Source of the DNA: Actinomycetota bacterium
GTDB taxonomy: Bacteria > Actinomycetota > Actinomycetes > Streptosporangiales > Streptosporangiaceae
Assembly (NCBI GenBank): GCA_027314515.1
Contig: DAHVAR010000231.1
Span: forward strand, 29,070 to 93,069
Reading direction: 5' to 3'
Length of the DNA: 64,000 nucleotides
Shown: positions 10,580 to 20,462 of the stretch, one piece after another
Layout of the letters: every line of letters starts with the position of its first letter
How positions within the stretch are numbered: position 1 is the first letter of the stretch
The notes under the pieces: generated by a model
The model's input: the letters and a program-made list of their open reading frames with translations, nothing else
Database searches by the model: none
Told to the model about the DNA's origin: nothing
Program-made: the position numbers and the translations under genes

Positions 10580-10903
10580 ATGCCACGCGGATCAAGCCCC
10601 AAGCGAGAGCGGCAGTACGAGCACATCAAGGACAGTGTGCGGCTACGCGGTGAGGGGCCGGAGCGCGCGAAGGAGATTGCGGCCAGGACCGTGAACAAGG
10701 AACGCGCCAGGGCCGGTGAGTCCCGCACCGCAAGAAAGGCCTCCACCCGCGACATCTCCGCCAGCAGGCGGGGCGGCCTGCGGTCGCACTCCGGCGCGGC
10801 CGGCCCAACCAGAGACCAGCTGTACGCCGAAGCCCGGAAACGTCACATCAAGGGTCGCTCCAGCATGAGCAAAGGCCAGCTGGAGCGCGCCCTGGCCCGC
10901 TGA
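10580..10903 (+). CDS. Small basic plasmid-stabilisation-like / Rho-N-like protein
   Basis: A 107-residue, very basic protein found widely in actinobacteria, often labelled plasmid stabilisation protein. The N-terminal half (SSPKRERQYEHIKDS, then AARTVNKERA and SRRGGLRSH) is highly charged. The last 30 residues (TRDQLYAEARKRHIKGRS, then MSKGQLERAL) resemble a short Rho-termination-factor N-terminal / SAP-like helix-extended loop that binds nucleic acid. Function is not established. ATG 10580 follows GAAAGGAG closely. It has no obvious operon partner and converges on the regulator at 10984. Confidence 0.75.
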   Translation: MPRGSSPKRERQYEHIKDSVRLRGEGPERAKEIAARTVNKERARAGESRTARKASTRDISASRRGGLRSHSGAAGPTRDQLYAEARKRHIKGRSSMSKGQLERALAR

Positions 10904-10983
10904 CGCTCCGGGTCGCAGCCGGGGTCTGCTGACCGGCTAGCGCAACCCGGGGCCGGCCGGATGGTTCAGGCACGCTTTCCAGC

Positions 10984-13266
10984 TCATCGGATGCTGATCG
11001 CGAGCAGGCAGGCGTCGTCCGCGGTGTCCGAGATCGAGCTGGCCACGATCTCGTCGGCCAGGCTGCCGGTATCGCGGGCCGGCTGACGAGCGCGTTCGGT
11101 CAGCTCTGCCAGTGAGTCATCAATGGGCACGCCGCGCTGCTCGATGAGGCCATCGGTGTACAGCAGCAGGACATCGCCCGGCTGCAGGCTCTCGCTGGCT
11201 TCGGCGTACTTTGCCTCGTTAACGGCGCCGAGCAGTAGTCCTGCGGGCGGCCGCAGCGCCCGTGCAGCACCGTCGCGAACCAGCAAAGGTGGCAGGTGCC
11301 CTGCTTGCGCCCAGCGCAGCGTCCGGTCGTCCGGATCGTAGATCGCGCACACGACCGTAGCGAAGATTCCGTCGGACAGATGACAGGCGGCGGTATTGAG
11401 CCAGCCGAGCAGCGTGGCTGGACCGGCGCCGGTGACGGCCAGGCCGCGAAGGTAGTTGCGCAGCGCTACCATGCCAGTAACGGCATTCAGCCCGTGTCCG
11501 GCGACATCGCCGACTGCTACCAGGACGCGCTTGTCCGGCAAGCCGACTGCGTCGTACCAGTCGCCACTGACCAGCCTGGCCGGTCCGGCAGACCGGTACC
11601 GCGCGGTTACCTCGAGACCAGCTTCCTCGACCAGGCGGGAGGCGCGAGGGGTGATGGCCTCCTGCAGCCGCACTGCGAGCCGGTGCTGCTCGCTGGCACG
11701 TTCCTCGGCGCTGATGAGCTGCTCACGCGTGGCATCGAAAGCCACTTGAGTGGAAAACTGTGACGTTACATCCTGGTATGCCCCGCGAACGCCGACCAGC
11801 TCCCCCGTCGAGCTCACGACTGGCTGGCCGAACGCCCGGAGCTGCCGGATGGTGCCGTCGTCGCGGATGATCCTGAACGCGGCAGTTGCTCCCTCCCGCC
11901 CGCTGAGCACCCTTTCCCGGAATGCGGCCAGAGCCCGCTTGTCGTCCGCGAGCACGTGCTCGTCCAGATTCGCCAGCCGCACCGGGCTGCCTGGCGAGCG
12001 CCCCAGCACCGTGAACGTGTGGTCGGTCCAGTGCACCTCGCCGGAGACGAGATCCTCATGCCAGCTTCCGATGCGCCCGAGCCACTGGGCCTGCTCGAGC
12101 AGCGCCGTCAGCCGGTGAGCCTCGCTGGTCTCCCGCCATGCGATAACGAGGCCGTCGAACAGCGGCGCTATGTCGGCCTGTACCGTGAATCCGCCGGCCG
12201 ACGTGGTGAGGACCACGCTGTCCAGGCGCTGCGGCTGCCCGGTAGCCAGCACCTGCAGGGCGCGGTCAGACAAGCCACCGGGTCGCGCCGCCTCCGGATA
12301 GATCTCGGTCAGCCTGCAGCCGGCCAGGTCGGCCCGCGGCCGCCCGAGCGGATCGGCAAAGCGCTCGCTGACCCAGTCGACCACCAGCGCGAACGGCTGG
12401 CCGCGATCGTCACGGCACGGCCGGGCGATCAGGGCCGAGTCGTGCAGCGCGTCAAGGAGCGCATGGAGCCAGGCCGCCGAGTAGTCCGATGCCATGCCGC
12501 TGCCGCCGCCTGCGGTCAGCGCCTGCGCGCAGACGTCAGCAAGCGACGCAAGCCGCTCCCGAGCGCGCGCGGACATCCCATCAGCGCCGGCCGGCCAGCA
12601 CACCTCGAGCGCGCCGATGCTCGCGCCGAGTTTGCGCAGCGGCACGACAGCACGTGCAGACCCGGCATTTCCGCCGATCAGCGGCATGTCAGTGCCGGTC
12701 GGGCGCCCTTGCGGCCACCAGGTCTCGATGTCATCGCGGGCTGCCCGCGCAGCCGGGACATCGAAGCCCGGCGGGATCCGCCGCCAGCGGCCGGCCTCAT
12801 GCGATCCGAATCCCGCCTCGCCGGCCAGCTCGAGCCCGCCATCCGGAGCGAACAGCCAGATCGCCACGGCCGACGCACCTTCACCAGACAGCGCCTCGTC
12901 GAGTATCGCGCGGGCGACGCCGCCCCCGTCTGGTGCAATGCGGGCGGCTGCCCAGGCCAGGCCGGGCCAGTCCGGGGCGGGCCAGTCCGGGGCGGGCCGG
13001 CCGCCTGCGCCAGCGTCAGGCGGCCGGACCCCGGCGATCTCGCTCGCCATGTCGGCCTGGGTGACGTGCGCTTCCGCGGAAAGGCGATCGAGCTGCGTCT
13101 GTGCCTCGGCAGCCGAGCAGGACAGGCGCTCCATCAGGATGCCGATGGCGACGTCGGTGACGGCGCGCGACGCAGCGCCCGAGCGCATGCGGCTGATCTC
13201 CTGCCGCTGCCACTCCACCAGCTCAGTGAGCCTGGCAAGCCCGCTGTCTGAACTTGTCACGGTCAC
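10984..13266 (-). CDS. ANTAR-GAF-PAS-SpoIIE phosphatase regulator
   Basis: A 760-residue cytoplasmic signalling protein. Residues about 30-85 match an ANTAR-type three-helix RNA-binding domain (AVTDVAIGILMERLSCS, then the Ala-rich helix). A GAF-like region follows (about 105-250), then two PAS-like regions (about 265-500, the second with GSWHEDLVSGEVHWTDH), and a PP2C/SpoIIE phosphatase domain (about 540-760) with SGDWYDAV, GDVAGHGL and LYTDGLIE. PP2C/SpoIIE enzymes dephosphorylate STAS antagonists. A STAS protein and anti-sigma kinase lie 4-7 kb away, so a partner-switching role is plausible. It is divergent from the hybrid kinase at 13447. Start GTG 13266. A 15-base tandem repeat at about 12966-12997 encodes PAPDW-PAPDW. 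Confidence 0.88.
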   Translation of the reverse strand: MTVTSSDSGLARLTELVEWQRQEISRMRSGAASRAVTDVAIGILMERLSCSAAEAQTQLDRLSAEAHVTQADMASEIAGVRPPDAGAGGRPAPDWPAPDWPGLAWAAARIAPDGGGVARAILDEALSGEGASAVAIWLFAPDGGLELAGEAGFGSHEAGRWRRIPPGFDVPAARAARDDIETWWPQGRPTGTDMPLIGGNAGSARAVVPLRKLGASIGALEVCWPAGADGMSARARERLASLADVCAQALTAGGGSGMASDYSAAWLHALLDALHDSALIARPCRDDRGQPFALVVDWVSERFADPLGRPRADLAGCRLTEIYPEAARPGGLSDRALQVLATGQPQRLDSVVLTTSAGGFTVQADIAPLFDGLVIAWRETSEAHRLTALLEQAQWLGRIGSWHEDLVSGEVHWTDHTFTVLGRSPGSPVRLANLDEHVLADDKRALAAFRERVLSGREGATAAFRIIRDDGTIRQLRAFGQPVVSSTGELVGVRGAYQDVTSQFSTQVAFDATREQLISAEERASEQHRLAVRLQEAITPRASRLVEEAGLEVTARYRSAGPARLVSGDWYDAVGLPDKRVLVAVGDVAGHGLNAVTGMVALRNYLRGLAVTGAGPATLLGWLNTAACHLSDGIFATVVCAIYDPDDRTLRWAQAGHLPPLLVRDGAARALRPPAGLLLGAVNEAKYAEASESLQPGDVLLLYTDGLIEQRGVPIDDSLAELTERARQPARDTGSLADEIVASSISDTADDACLLAISIR

Positions 13267-13446
13267 CAGCCGGCTTCCCGGTTCGTCGCAATTGCCGTCA
13301 TGTTACGCGCTCAATTACAGCAGCCCTGGCAACCAGGCAAAGCTCAGATGGGATGATCGAAGCGTCATATCGGCTCCCGTTACATCCGGCATTCCGGCGT
13401 CTTCTCGGATGTGCGCCGCGGTCAGCACCTAGCAGAGGTGGTCGGG

Positions 13447-16400
13447 ATGGAATCAGCAGGTCAGCCAGGACACGGCTCCGCCGACTCACGCTTGCAGCAG
13501 CTGCTAGACGGGCTGAAGGCAGTGCGTGACGGCGATTTCGGCACCAGGCTGCCGGGCAGCCCCGACGCGCTGATGAACGAGATCGCTGCCGTCTTCAACG
13601 GCATGAATGACCAGCTGGCGCTATTCACATCGGAAGTTACCAGGGTAGCTCGCGAGGTCGGGAGCGACGGAAATCTCGGCGGGCAGGCTCACCTGCCCGG
13701 CGTGACCGGTACCTGGAAGGATCTCACCGAGTCGGTGAACGCCATGGCGGGCAACCTTACCGGTCAGGTACGGGACATCGCCCAGGTGGCTTCTGCTGTC
13801 GCCCAGGGCGACCTGACGCAGAAGATCACGGTCAACGCCAAGGGCGAGCTGCTGGAGCTTAAGCAGACTCTTAACACCATGGTGGATCAGCTGTCCTCGT
13901 TCGCCGGCGAGGTCACCCGGATGGCGCGTGAGGTCGGCACCGAAGGCAGGCTCGGCGGCCAGGCTGACGTTCTGGACGTGTCCGGCACCTGGCGGGACCT
14001 CACTGAGTCGGTCAACGTCATGGCCACGAACCTGACCGACCAGGTCCGCGCCATCGCCACCGTTACCACCGCCGTCGCGAAGGGGGACCTGAGCCAGAAG
14101 ATACGAGTGGACGCCCGCGGCGAGATCCAGGAACTGAAAGAGACCATCAACACCATGGTCGACCAGTTGTCTGCCTTCTCCGGTGAGGTCACCAGGGTCG
14201 CTCGTGACGTCGGTACGCAGGGGAAACTGGGCGGCCAGGCCAGCGTCCAGGGCGCGTCGGGCACCTGGAAGGACCTGACCGACAACGTCAACGTGATGGC
14301 CTCGAATCTTACCGAGCAGGTCCGTTCGATCGCTCAGGTAGCCAGCGCTGTGGCCCGCGGCGACCTGAGCCAGCGCATCCACGTCGAGGCGAAAGGCGAG
14401 GTCGCGGCACTCGCCGGCACCATCAACGGCATGGTCGACACGCTCAGCGCGTTCGCCGGCGAGGTAACCAGGGTCGCTCGTGAGGTCGGCACCGAGGGGC
14501 AACTCGGCGGCCAGGCTAACGTGCCGAATGTCGCGGGCACCTGGAAGGACCTGACCGACAACGTCAACTCGATGGCCAACAACCTGACCAGCCAGGTCCG
14601 CAACATTGCGCAGGTCACTACCGCGGTCGCCCAGGGCGATCTGTCGAAGAAGATCGACGTGGACGCACGCGGCGAGATCCTGGAGCTGAAGACGACCATC
14701 AACACGATGGTGGACCAGTTGTCGTCCTTCGCCGCTGAGGTCACCAGGGTGGCACGCGAGGTCGGCAGCGAGGGGCGGCTAGGGGGCCAGGCTGAAGTTC
14801 AGGGGGTTTCGGGCACCTGGAAGTGGCTCACCGAGAACGTGAACGAGCTAGCCGGCAACCTGACCCGCCAGGTCCGCGCGATCGCCGAGGTTACCAGCGC
14901 TGTGGCCAGGGGCGACCTGACCAGGTCCATCTCGGTCGAGGCTCAGGGCGAGGTAGCTGAGCTGAAGGACAACATCAACGCGATGGTTGAATCGCTGCGC
15001 GAGACGACCAGGGCGAACCAGGAGCAAGACTGGCTGCAGACCAACCTGGCCCGCATTGCCGGGCTGATGCAGGGCCACCGGGACCTGCCAGCGGTGGCGG
15101 AGCTCATCATGGATGAGCTGATCCCGCTGATCGGCGCGCAGCACGGGACGTTCTTCCTGGCAGACCACGGCGCCGGCGAGACCCGGATGCGGCTCATCGC
15201 AGGCTACGGGCTGCGCGCCGACAAGGACGCCCCCAGCCAGTTCCGGCTCGGTCAGTCACTGATCGGCCAGGTGGCACGCACCGGCAGGCCGATCGTGCTC
15301 GACGAGGTCCCCGCGGGCTACGTCCGGATTTCCTCAGGGCTCGGCGAGGCAGCCCCGGCAAGCATCATCATCATGCCGATTACGTTCGAGGGACAGGTCC
15401 TCGGCGTGATCGAAGCCGGCTCGTTTGCCCGCTTCACCCAGATCCACCGTGACTTCCTCGAGCAGCTGATGGAAATCATCGGGGTGAACGTCAACACCAT
15501 CATTGCCAACGCCCGCACCGATGCCCTGCTCGCCGAGTCACAGCGGCTGGCCGCGGAGCTGCAATCGCGCTCGGGCGAACTGCAAGCCCGCCAGGACGAG
15601 CTGCAGCGGTCGAATGCCGAGCTTGAGGACAAGGCAGAGCAGCTGGCACGGCAGAACCGCGACATCGAGCAGAAGAACGCTCAGATCGAACAAGCGCGGC
15701 AGGAGATCGAGGAACGGGCGCGGCAGCTAGACCTCGCCTCCCGGTACAAGTCTCAGTTCCTGGCGAACATGTCCCATGAGCTGCGCACTCCGCTCAATAG
15801 CTTGCTCGTGCTCGCCCGGCTGCTGGCTCAGAACCCCGACCAGAACCTCACGCCGAAGCAGGTCGAGTACGCCAACGTCATCCACATGTCCGGTTCCGAC
15901 CTCCTGCAGCTCATCAACGACATCCTCGATCTGTCCAAGGTCGAGGCCGGGAAGATGGATGTCCGCCCCGAGCGCTTCCCGCTGGGCGGCCTGGCCGAGG
16001 AACTCAACTCTGTCTTCCGCCCGCTCACCGCCGAGAAGGGCCTGCACTTCACCATCGATGTGGCTCCCGGCGCGCCAGCCGAGCTGATCACGGACAAGCA
16101 CCGGCTTCGGCAGATCCTGCACAACTTGCTCTCGAATGCAGTGAAGTTCACCGAGAATGGCCGCGTCGGGGTAAGGATCGAGGCCGCTCACCGCCGTGTG
16201 CCCGGCGGCAGGGCCGCCGTGGCGTTCGCCGTCACTGACACGGGCATCGGTATCGGCAGCGACAACATCGACGCCATCTTTGGCGCGTTCCACCAGGGGG
16301 ACGGCACCACGAGCCGCCGGTACGGTGGCACTGGCCTCGGCCTGGCTATCTGCCGGGAAGTCGCAGCTCAGCTGGGCGGCGAGATCACCGTCGACAGCGA

Positions 16401-17004
16401 GCAGGGCGCCGGGAGCACTTTCACGCTGTACCTGCCCATGCACGAGGCGGGCGCCGAGGCGCTGGCGGCTGAGCCGTCTGGTGCGCACGGGCTGGTAACA
16501 GCCACCACGACGGAAACGGGCGGGCGCGACGACGCCATTTCCGCTGCCACTCAGTTGTACGCCAGGCCCGCCGTCTCGGCTCCCGCCTCATCCGGCGCGC
16601 TCGGCCCGGCCCTGCGACACGACGAGCTGACGGGACGCAGGGCGCTGATCGTCGATGACGACCCGCGCAATGCGTTCGTGCTCACCGATGTGCTGGAACT
16701 GTACGGGATGGCGGTCGCCCGAGCGGCTGACGGCCGGCAGGCTATCGAAGCACTCAGCGCCGGGCACTTTGACGTGGTGCTGATGGACATCATGATGCCC
16801 CAGCTAGACGGGCACGAGACCATCCGGGCGATCCGGCGGATGGCACGATTCGCGCAGCTGCCCGTGATCGCCGTGACGGCGCGGGCCATGCAGGGAGACC
16901 GGGACAAGAGCATCGCCGCCGGAGCTACCGACTACGTCACCAAGCCGGTGGACATCGAGGAACTACTCGGCTGCATCGAGAGATGGCTCCGGCCGGCCAG
17001 CTAG
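13447..17004 (+). CDS. Soluble multi-HAMP hybrid sensor histidine kinase
   Basis: A 1185-residue hybrid kinase with no membrane segment. Residues about 20-520 contain HAMP-type units with an exact 92-residue period: GTW(K/R)-x-LT-x-x-VN recurs at residues 88, 180, 272, 364 and 456. A GAF domain (about 530-690) and a coiled coil rich in Gln/Glu (about 690-765) follow. The HisKA box has His777 in NMSHELRTP, then the HATPase with [10 protein letters not shown]-terminal receiver has VDDD and acceptor Asp1114 in LMDIMMPQ, with Lys in TKPVD. This is the layout of fungal group III (Nik1/Os-1) osmosensing kinases and actinobacterial relatives. No output regulator lies beside it. ATG 13447 is chosen because AGAGGTGG precedes it. 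Confidence 0.93.
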   Translation: MESAGQPGHGSADSRLQQLLDGLKAVRDGDFGTRLPGSPDALMNEIAAVFNGMNDQLALFTSEVTRVAREVGSDGNLGGQAHLPGVTGTWKDLTESVNAMAGNLTGQVRDIAQVASAVAQGDLTQKITVNAKGELLELKQTLNTMVDQLSSFAGEVTRMAREVGTEGRLGGQADVLDVSGTWRDLTESVNVMATNLTDQVRAIATVTTAVAKGDLSQKIRVDARGEIQELKETINTMVDQLSAFSGEVTRVARDVGTQGKLGGQASVQGASGTWKDLTDNVNVMASNLTEQVRSIAQVASAVARGDLSQRIHVEAKGEVAALAGTINGMVDTLSAFAGEVTRVAREVGTEGQLGGQANVPNVAGTWKDLTDNVNSMANNLTSQVRNIAQVTTAVAQGDLSKKIDVDARGEILELKTTINTMVDQLSSFAAEVTRVAREVGSEGRLGGQAEVQGVSGTWKWLTENVNELAGNLTRQVRAIAEVTSAVARGDLTRSISVEAQGEVAELKDNINAMVESLRETTRANQEQDWLQTNLARIAGLMQGHRDLPAVAELIMDELIPLIGAQHGTFFLADHGAGETRMRLIAGYGLRADKDAPSQFRLGQSLIGQVARTGRPIVLDEVPAGYVRISSGLGEAAPASIIIMPITFEGQVLGVIEAGSFARFTQIHRDFLEQLMEIIGVNVNTIIANARTDALLAESQRLAAELQSRSGELQARQDELQRSNAELEDKAEQLARQNRDIEQKNAQIEQARQEIEERARQLDLASRYKSQFLANMSHELRTPLNSLLVLARLLAQNPDQNLTPKQVEYANVIHMSGSDLLQLINDILDLSKVEAGKMDVRPERFPLGGLAEELNSVFRPLTAEKGLHFTIDVAPGAPAELITDKHRLRQILHNLLSNAVKFTENGRVGVRIEAAHRRVPGGRAAVAFAVTDTGIGIGSDNIDAIFGAFHQGDGTTSRRYGGTGLGLAICREVAAQLGGEITVDSEQGAGSTFTLYLPMHEAGAEALAAEPSGAHGLVTATTTETGGRDDAISAATQLYARPAVSAPASSGALGPALRHDELTGRRALIVDDDPRNAFVLTDVLELYGMAVARAADGRQAIEALSAGHFDVVLMDIMMPQLDGHETIRAIRRMARFAQLPVIAVTARAMQGDRDKSIAAGATDYVTKPVDIEELLGCIERWLRPAS
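13708..15015 (+). repeat. Five exact-length 276-bp tandem HAMP repeats
   Basis: The codons for the conserved Gly-Thr-Trp begin at 13708, 13984, 14260, 14536 and 14812, each exactly 276 bases apart. Sequence between copies is strongly conserved, including the segment encoding [10 protein letters not shown]. The repeats are coding and in frame within the hybrid kinase, so copy number could change by recombination without breaking the frame. Confidence 0.95.
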
Positions 17005-17250
17005 GCGGCGGCGGACCGCAGCGCCGAGGCCGGCCGTCGCCGGCTGCCCGGGCGGTCCGCCAGCGGCCAGGGCCACCGCCGGCCGGCTACCGCGCCGCGG
17101 AGCTTGCGGACAACTGCCACGGCGGTTCCCACAGTGGCGAGCGCAGGTCCCCGCTGCTCAGCTGATCGCGAGGGTCAGCGCAAGCCAGTGCCGTAGCGCA
17201 GGCAGGCGACGCCAGCACGGTATCCCCCCGGTCACTATCAGCCTGCCGGC

Positions 17251-17631
17251 TCAATCCTGGCTGGGCGTGCGCTGGCCTGCCGGGTCGGCTAGCGCTCGGT
17301 CGAGAGTCGCGTAAACCGGGATGAGCTGGTCGATTCCGACCAGCTCCATGATGCGGCGGACCGCGGTGGCGACTATCCGGAGCTCCGTCCGGTTCGCGGC
17401 ACGCTGATTGCCCGCGTCGACGAGGTTGTAGGCCTCGATGATTGCCTGCACACCGACCGAATCGCAGAATGTCGTCTCGCTCATATCAATGATCAGCCGC
17501 GCCGGCCCGTGGCTCGCGGCAGTGCTGAGCCGCGCGCTGACCTCGCCCGCATTGGTGACGTCGATCTCGGCGGGCATGCTCACAACGGCCGCCTCCCCCA
17601 CCCAGCGCAGGTGGTCGTCTGCGGCCCTCAT
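17251..17631 (-). CDS. STAS-domain anti-sigma factor antagonist
   Basis: A 126-residue SpoIIAA/RsbV-like protein made of one STAS domain. The phosphorylatable Ser is in the FCDSVGVQAI motif (about residue 58), the place where an anti-sigma kinase phosphorylates and a PP2C/SpoIIE phosphatase dephosphorylates. Unphosphorylated antagonist would bind the anti-sigma factor and free a sigma factor. A HATPase anti-sigma candidate starts at 17911 on the other strand and SpoIIE phosphatases are at 10984 and 31090. The start codon lies in a 17-base tandem duplication (17620-17653) that creates a short upstream frame ending in an ATGA overlap with this ATG. Confidence 0.88.
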   Translation of the reverse strand: MRAADDHLRWVGEAAVVSMPAEIDVTNAGEVSARLSTAASHGPARLIIDMSETTFCDSVGVQAIIEAYNLVDAGNQRAANRTELRIVATAVRRIMELVGIDQLIPVYATLDRALADPAGQRTPSQD

Positions 17632-17910
17632 GACGGTGCGGCCCTCATGACGGTGCGGCCATCGGGCGGCATCGGAGCATCACTGCGGCGATGTCGTCCA
17701 AGGCCGCTTCGCTGCCTACCCGATCCAGCCGCCGCCCCGGCCCCCCTGTTCGCACGGAATCACTCCCTCGGCCGCCCGCGCGTAACCTCTCAGAACGCGA
17801 GGTACTGCCGCCAGGCCGGGCGTCGAATGACACGATCGGTAATGGGCACAAGCGTAGCGATCGGGTGCAGGTCACGTGAGAACTGCCCGGGTCAGCTAAG
17901 GAGGGAGTCG

Positions 17911-18354
17911 GTGCGGGCAACACCGCAGGGTTCGTGGGCAGGCCAGCCGCTGAGCGCTCCCCCCCACGGGGCCGCAGTGCTCTCCTATGAGCGCAGCCTG
18001 ACCGGGGTCCGGGCGTTCACGGCAGCCCATGCTCGCCAGGCAGGCCTTCCGCCGCGGCGAGTCGAGGACCTGGTCATCGCCGTCGCCGAGCTGGCCGCGA
18101 ACACTCTGGCCCACACTAACGGTCCGGGAGCTGTCACCTTCTGGTCCACCCGTGACGAGATCGTTTGCCAGGTGCAGGACCAAGGGGAGATCAGCAATCC
18201 GCTGGCAGGCAAGGTCCGGCCCGCCCCGGATGCGCCCGGCGGCGGTCGCGGACTGTGGCTGGTGCACGAGGTCTGCGATCGGGTCGAGATCCGCACCGGC
18301 CCGGCTGGCACCACCGTGCGCGTGTACATGCAGCGCGGCGTCGAATCCCCCTGA
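17911..18354 (+). CDS. RsbW-like ATP-binding anti-sigma regulatory protein
   Basis: A 147-residue HATPase_c-type anti-sigma factor/serine kinase. It has the N-box AVAELAANTLAHTNG (about residues 53-67), an IVCQVQDQGE box (about 78-87) and the G-box GGGRGLWLVHEVCDRVE (about 108-124), the three ATP-site elements. It would phosphorylate STAS antagonists and hold a sigma factor or other partner. GTG 17911 is preceded by a near-consensus TAAGGAGGGAG, so longer upstream frames running over the opposite STAS gene are rejected. It lies between the STAS gene and the gas vesicle operon, 211 bases before the latter, so control of that operon is a reasonable but unproven idea. No sigma factor gene is in the window. 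Confidence 0.88.
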   Translation: MRATPQGSWAGQPLSAPPHGAAVLSYERSLTGVRAFTAAHARQAGLPPRRVEDLVIAVAELAANTLAHTNGPGAVTFWSTRDEIVCQVQDQGEISNPLAGKVRPAPDAPGGGRGLWLVHEVCDRVEIRTGPAGTTVRVYMQRGVESP

Positions 18355-18467
18355 ACCCACCCGGCCCTGCCCGCATGGTGGTTCGCCCTGGCCGCTTGGG
18401 TGCTTGCGCAGCGGTCGCGGTAACCGAGGCGCTTGAGTCTTGTTTGCGGCGGAGGTAATCGGGTAGC

Positions 18468-18520
18468 CCGCTGGTGGCGCGCCGCACCGTAGTCGGGGGC
18501 CGGCGGAGCGCCACCAGCGG
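18468..18520 (+). terminator. Hairpin between the anti-sigma gene and the gas vesicle operon
   Basis: CCGCTGGTGGCGC at 18468-18480 is exactly complementary to 18508-18520. A mismatch and about four further inner pairs follow. It lies in the 211-base gap and could end the anti-sigma transcript or fold in the leader of the gvp mRNA. There is no T-tract. Confidence 0.45.
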
Positions 18521-18565
18521 CTGGTTCTCACGCAAACGTGCCCTCGCGTTCTTGGGGGGGATGCG

Positions 18566-19321
18566 ATGAATAGCGGAGCCCGCTTGGGCCTTGCCGTCGC
18601 GGCAGGCTACGCACTGGGCCGATTCCACAAGATGAAGTGGGCGCTAGCGGTAGCGGCGCTAGCTCGGCGCGGGCGCCTCGGCGGCCCGGCAGGCGGCCTG
18701 CTCCAGCAGGGGGCAAGGGCCCTGAGCTCGTCCCCCGAGTTCAGCCAGCTGACCGACGAGATGAAAGGCCGGCTCTTCGAGGCCGGCAAGGCTGCTGCCC
18801 TGGCTGCCGTCAGCGGCAAGATCAACGCGCTCAGCGACGGCCTGCGGGACCGGACCGAGGCAATGCGCGCGGGAGGGGCCGGCGGCGACGGATCGGCCGA
18901 AGGCAAGCCCGAGCGCGGCGAAGGCGCCGGTCAGCGCGACGAAGACCAGCGCCAGCGCGGCGAGGAGCAGCGCCAGCGCGGCGAAGACCGACAGCATGGC
19001 GAAGACCGACAGCATGGCGAGGACCAGCGCCAGCGCGACGAAGACCAGCGCCCGGCAGCATCGAGGCCGAGACGCCGCCAAGCCGAACGCGATGGCGATC
19101 GCGTCCCGGCGCCGCGCCGTCCGGCATCTCGCGCTGAATCGGACCGCGCACGCGCCAGCCGGCAGTCGCGCAGCAGGGAAGAGCGGGCGAACGCTCGCGC
19201 TGGCCAGTCATCGCAGCGCGACGACGATCGTGATGACGCAGGCAGCGAGCGGCACGGCGGCGACGGCGGACGATCGCGTCCGCAATCCGCGCCGTCCCGG
19301 AGCGGGGGTGACAGCGAATGA
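18566..19321 (+). CDS. Gas vesicle operon protein with Gln/Arg/Glu-rich repeat tail (GvpY-like position)
   Basis: A 251-residue protein opening the gvp operon. The first 105 residues are a possible folded part: a short hydrophobic helix (GLAVAAGYALGRF), a second Ala-rich segment and an amphipathic stretch (FSQLTDEMKGRLFEAGKAAALAAV). The rest is low-complexity, with about eight 5- to 7-residue units of the QRDED / QRQRGE(D/E) / RQHGED type at about residues 122-160, then an Arg-rich tail. Streptomyces gvp clusters carry accessory genes called gvpY and gvpZ; I infer equivalence from place, not from a recognised domain. The stop overlaps the next start by ATGA. The tail is probably disordered and mixed-charge. 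Function unknown. Confidence 0.7.
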   Translation: MNSGARLGLAVAAGYALGRFHKMKWALAVAALARRGRLGGPAGGLLQQGARALSSSPEFSQLTDEMKGRLFEAGKAAALAAVSGKINALSDGLRDRTEAMRAGGAGGDGSAEGKPERGEGAGQRDEDQRQRGEEQRQRGEDRQHGEDRQHGEDQRQRDEDQRPAASRPRRRQAERDGDRVPAPRRPASRAESDRARASRQSRSREERANARAGQSSQRDDDRDDAGSERHGGDGGRSRPQSAPSRSGGDSE

Positions 19322-20460
19322 ATCAGCAGACAGCGCAGGCCGAGCGGGAAGGCATGCTGCAGAGCTTTATCACCGAACTGCCAACCGGCCGGCTGAAGGA
19401 AGAACTCGGGTCATTCCTCGGGGCACTGACACAGCGCGCGACGGAGCGGCTCACTGACTACGCGCAGAACGGCGGCCCGGCCGCGAAGGCGCTTAAGGAG
19501 GGTGCACCCGATCTCCTCCAGGGCAAGCCGCTGCGCGGCCTGGCCAAGGCGGGCGCCTCGGGCCTCATGGGCAAGCTCGGCAAGGCCCTCGGCGGCGGCG
19601 GTGGCGGCAAAGGCGGCGGCAAGGGCCTGAAGGTGACCAACATCGTCGAGCACATCGACGTAGGTGCACCGCTCAACCTGACCTACAACGTCTGGACCCA
19701 GTTCCAGGACTTCCCGACCTTCATGAAGAAAGTCGAGACAGTCAACCAGGAGGATGACGCCAAGCTCAGCTGGAAGGCGCAGATCTTCTGGTCACACCGG
19801 AGCTGGCGTTCCACGATCATGGAGCAGATTCCCGGCAACCGGATCGTCTGGAAGTCCGAGGGCGACAAGGGCCACGTCGACGGCACAGTCACCTTCCACG
19901 CGCTCGGCGACCCGGAATTTACCCGGATCCTGGTCGTTCTCGAGTACCACCCAGGGGGCGTGATCGAGAACATCGGCAACCTCTGGCGAGCCCAGGGCCG
20001 GCGAGTGCGCCTGGAGCTCAAGCACTTCCGCCGGCACGTGATGACGCAGGTGCTGACCAATCCGGACGAGGTCACCGGCTGGCGTGGCGAGATTCGCGAT
20101 GGCGAAGTAGTCAGCGACGGCGAAAGCGGAGAGCAGGAAGACGGTGGCCGGGAATCCCGCGCCAGCGCCGGGGAATCCGCTGGCCGGCGCGACGAGGACC
20201 GGGCAGGCGAGGACTATGACCAAGCCGGGTACTACGACGATGAGGACCGCGTAGCCGAGGAGGACGAAGAAGAAGACGAAGAAGAAGACGACGAAGGCGA
20301 GGACTACGACGAAGGCGACGATGAGGACTACGACGACCGCGACGACGAGGACGAGGACCATGACGAGAGCGACGGGGAGCGGCGCGAAGCGCGGCGCGGT
20401 GGAAGCGGCAGTGGCAGGTCGTCGCGTGGGCGCGAGCCGGTTAAGGCCCGGGCGAGATAG
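19318..20460 (+). CDS. SRPBCC-domain protein with acidic tail, gas vesicle operon (GvpZ-like position)
   Basis: A 380-residue protein. Residues about 1-95 are helical with a Gly-rich linker ([12 protein letters not shown]). Residues about 105-250 are an SRPBCC/polyketide-cyclase-like domain, beginning [22 protein letters not shown] and containing [29 protein letters not shown] and [13 protein letters not shown]. The last 100 residues are extremely acidic (runs of Glu/Asp/Tyr) and end in a basic patch. SRPBCC domains bind hydrophobic ligands. In this operon it might chaperone the hydrophobic GvpA protein, but that is inference. It overlaps the preceding gene by ATGA and ends two bases before gvpA. 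Confidence 0.8.
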   Translation: MNQQTAQAEREGMLQSFITELPTGRLKEELGSFLGALTQRATERLTDYAQNGGPAAKALKEGAPDLLQGKPLRGLAKAGASGLMGKLGKALGGGGGGKGGGKGLKVTNIVEHIDVGAPLNLTYNVWTQFQDFPTFMKKVETVNQEDDAKLSWKAQIFWSHRSWRSTIMEQIPGNRIVWKSEGDKGHVDGTVTFHALGDPEFTRILVVLEYHPGGVIENIGNLWRAQGRRVRLELKHFRRHVMTQVLTNPDEVTGWRGEIRDGEVVSDGESGEQEDGGRESRASAGESAGRRDEDRAGEDYDQAGYYDDEDRVAEEDEEEDEEEDDEGEDYDEGDDEDYDDRDDEDEDHDESDGERREARRGGSGSGRSSRGREPVKARAR

Positions 20461-20462
20461 GG

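Noticed and set aside
13708..15015. CRISPR-like or satellite DNA because of regular repeats
   Set aside because: The 276-base units are coding, in frame and match HAMP-type domains; there are no spacers.
17509..17910. N-terminal extension of the anti-sigma gene over the STAS gene
   Set aside because: The strong TAAGGAGGGAG site and GTG 17911 define the start; upstream residues do not match the family.
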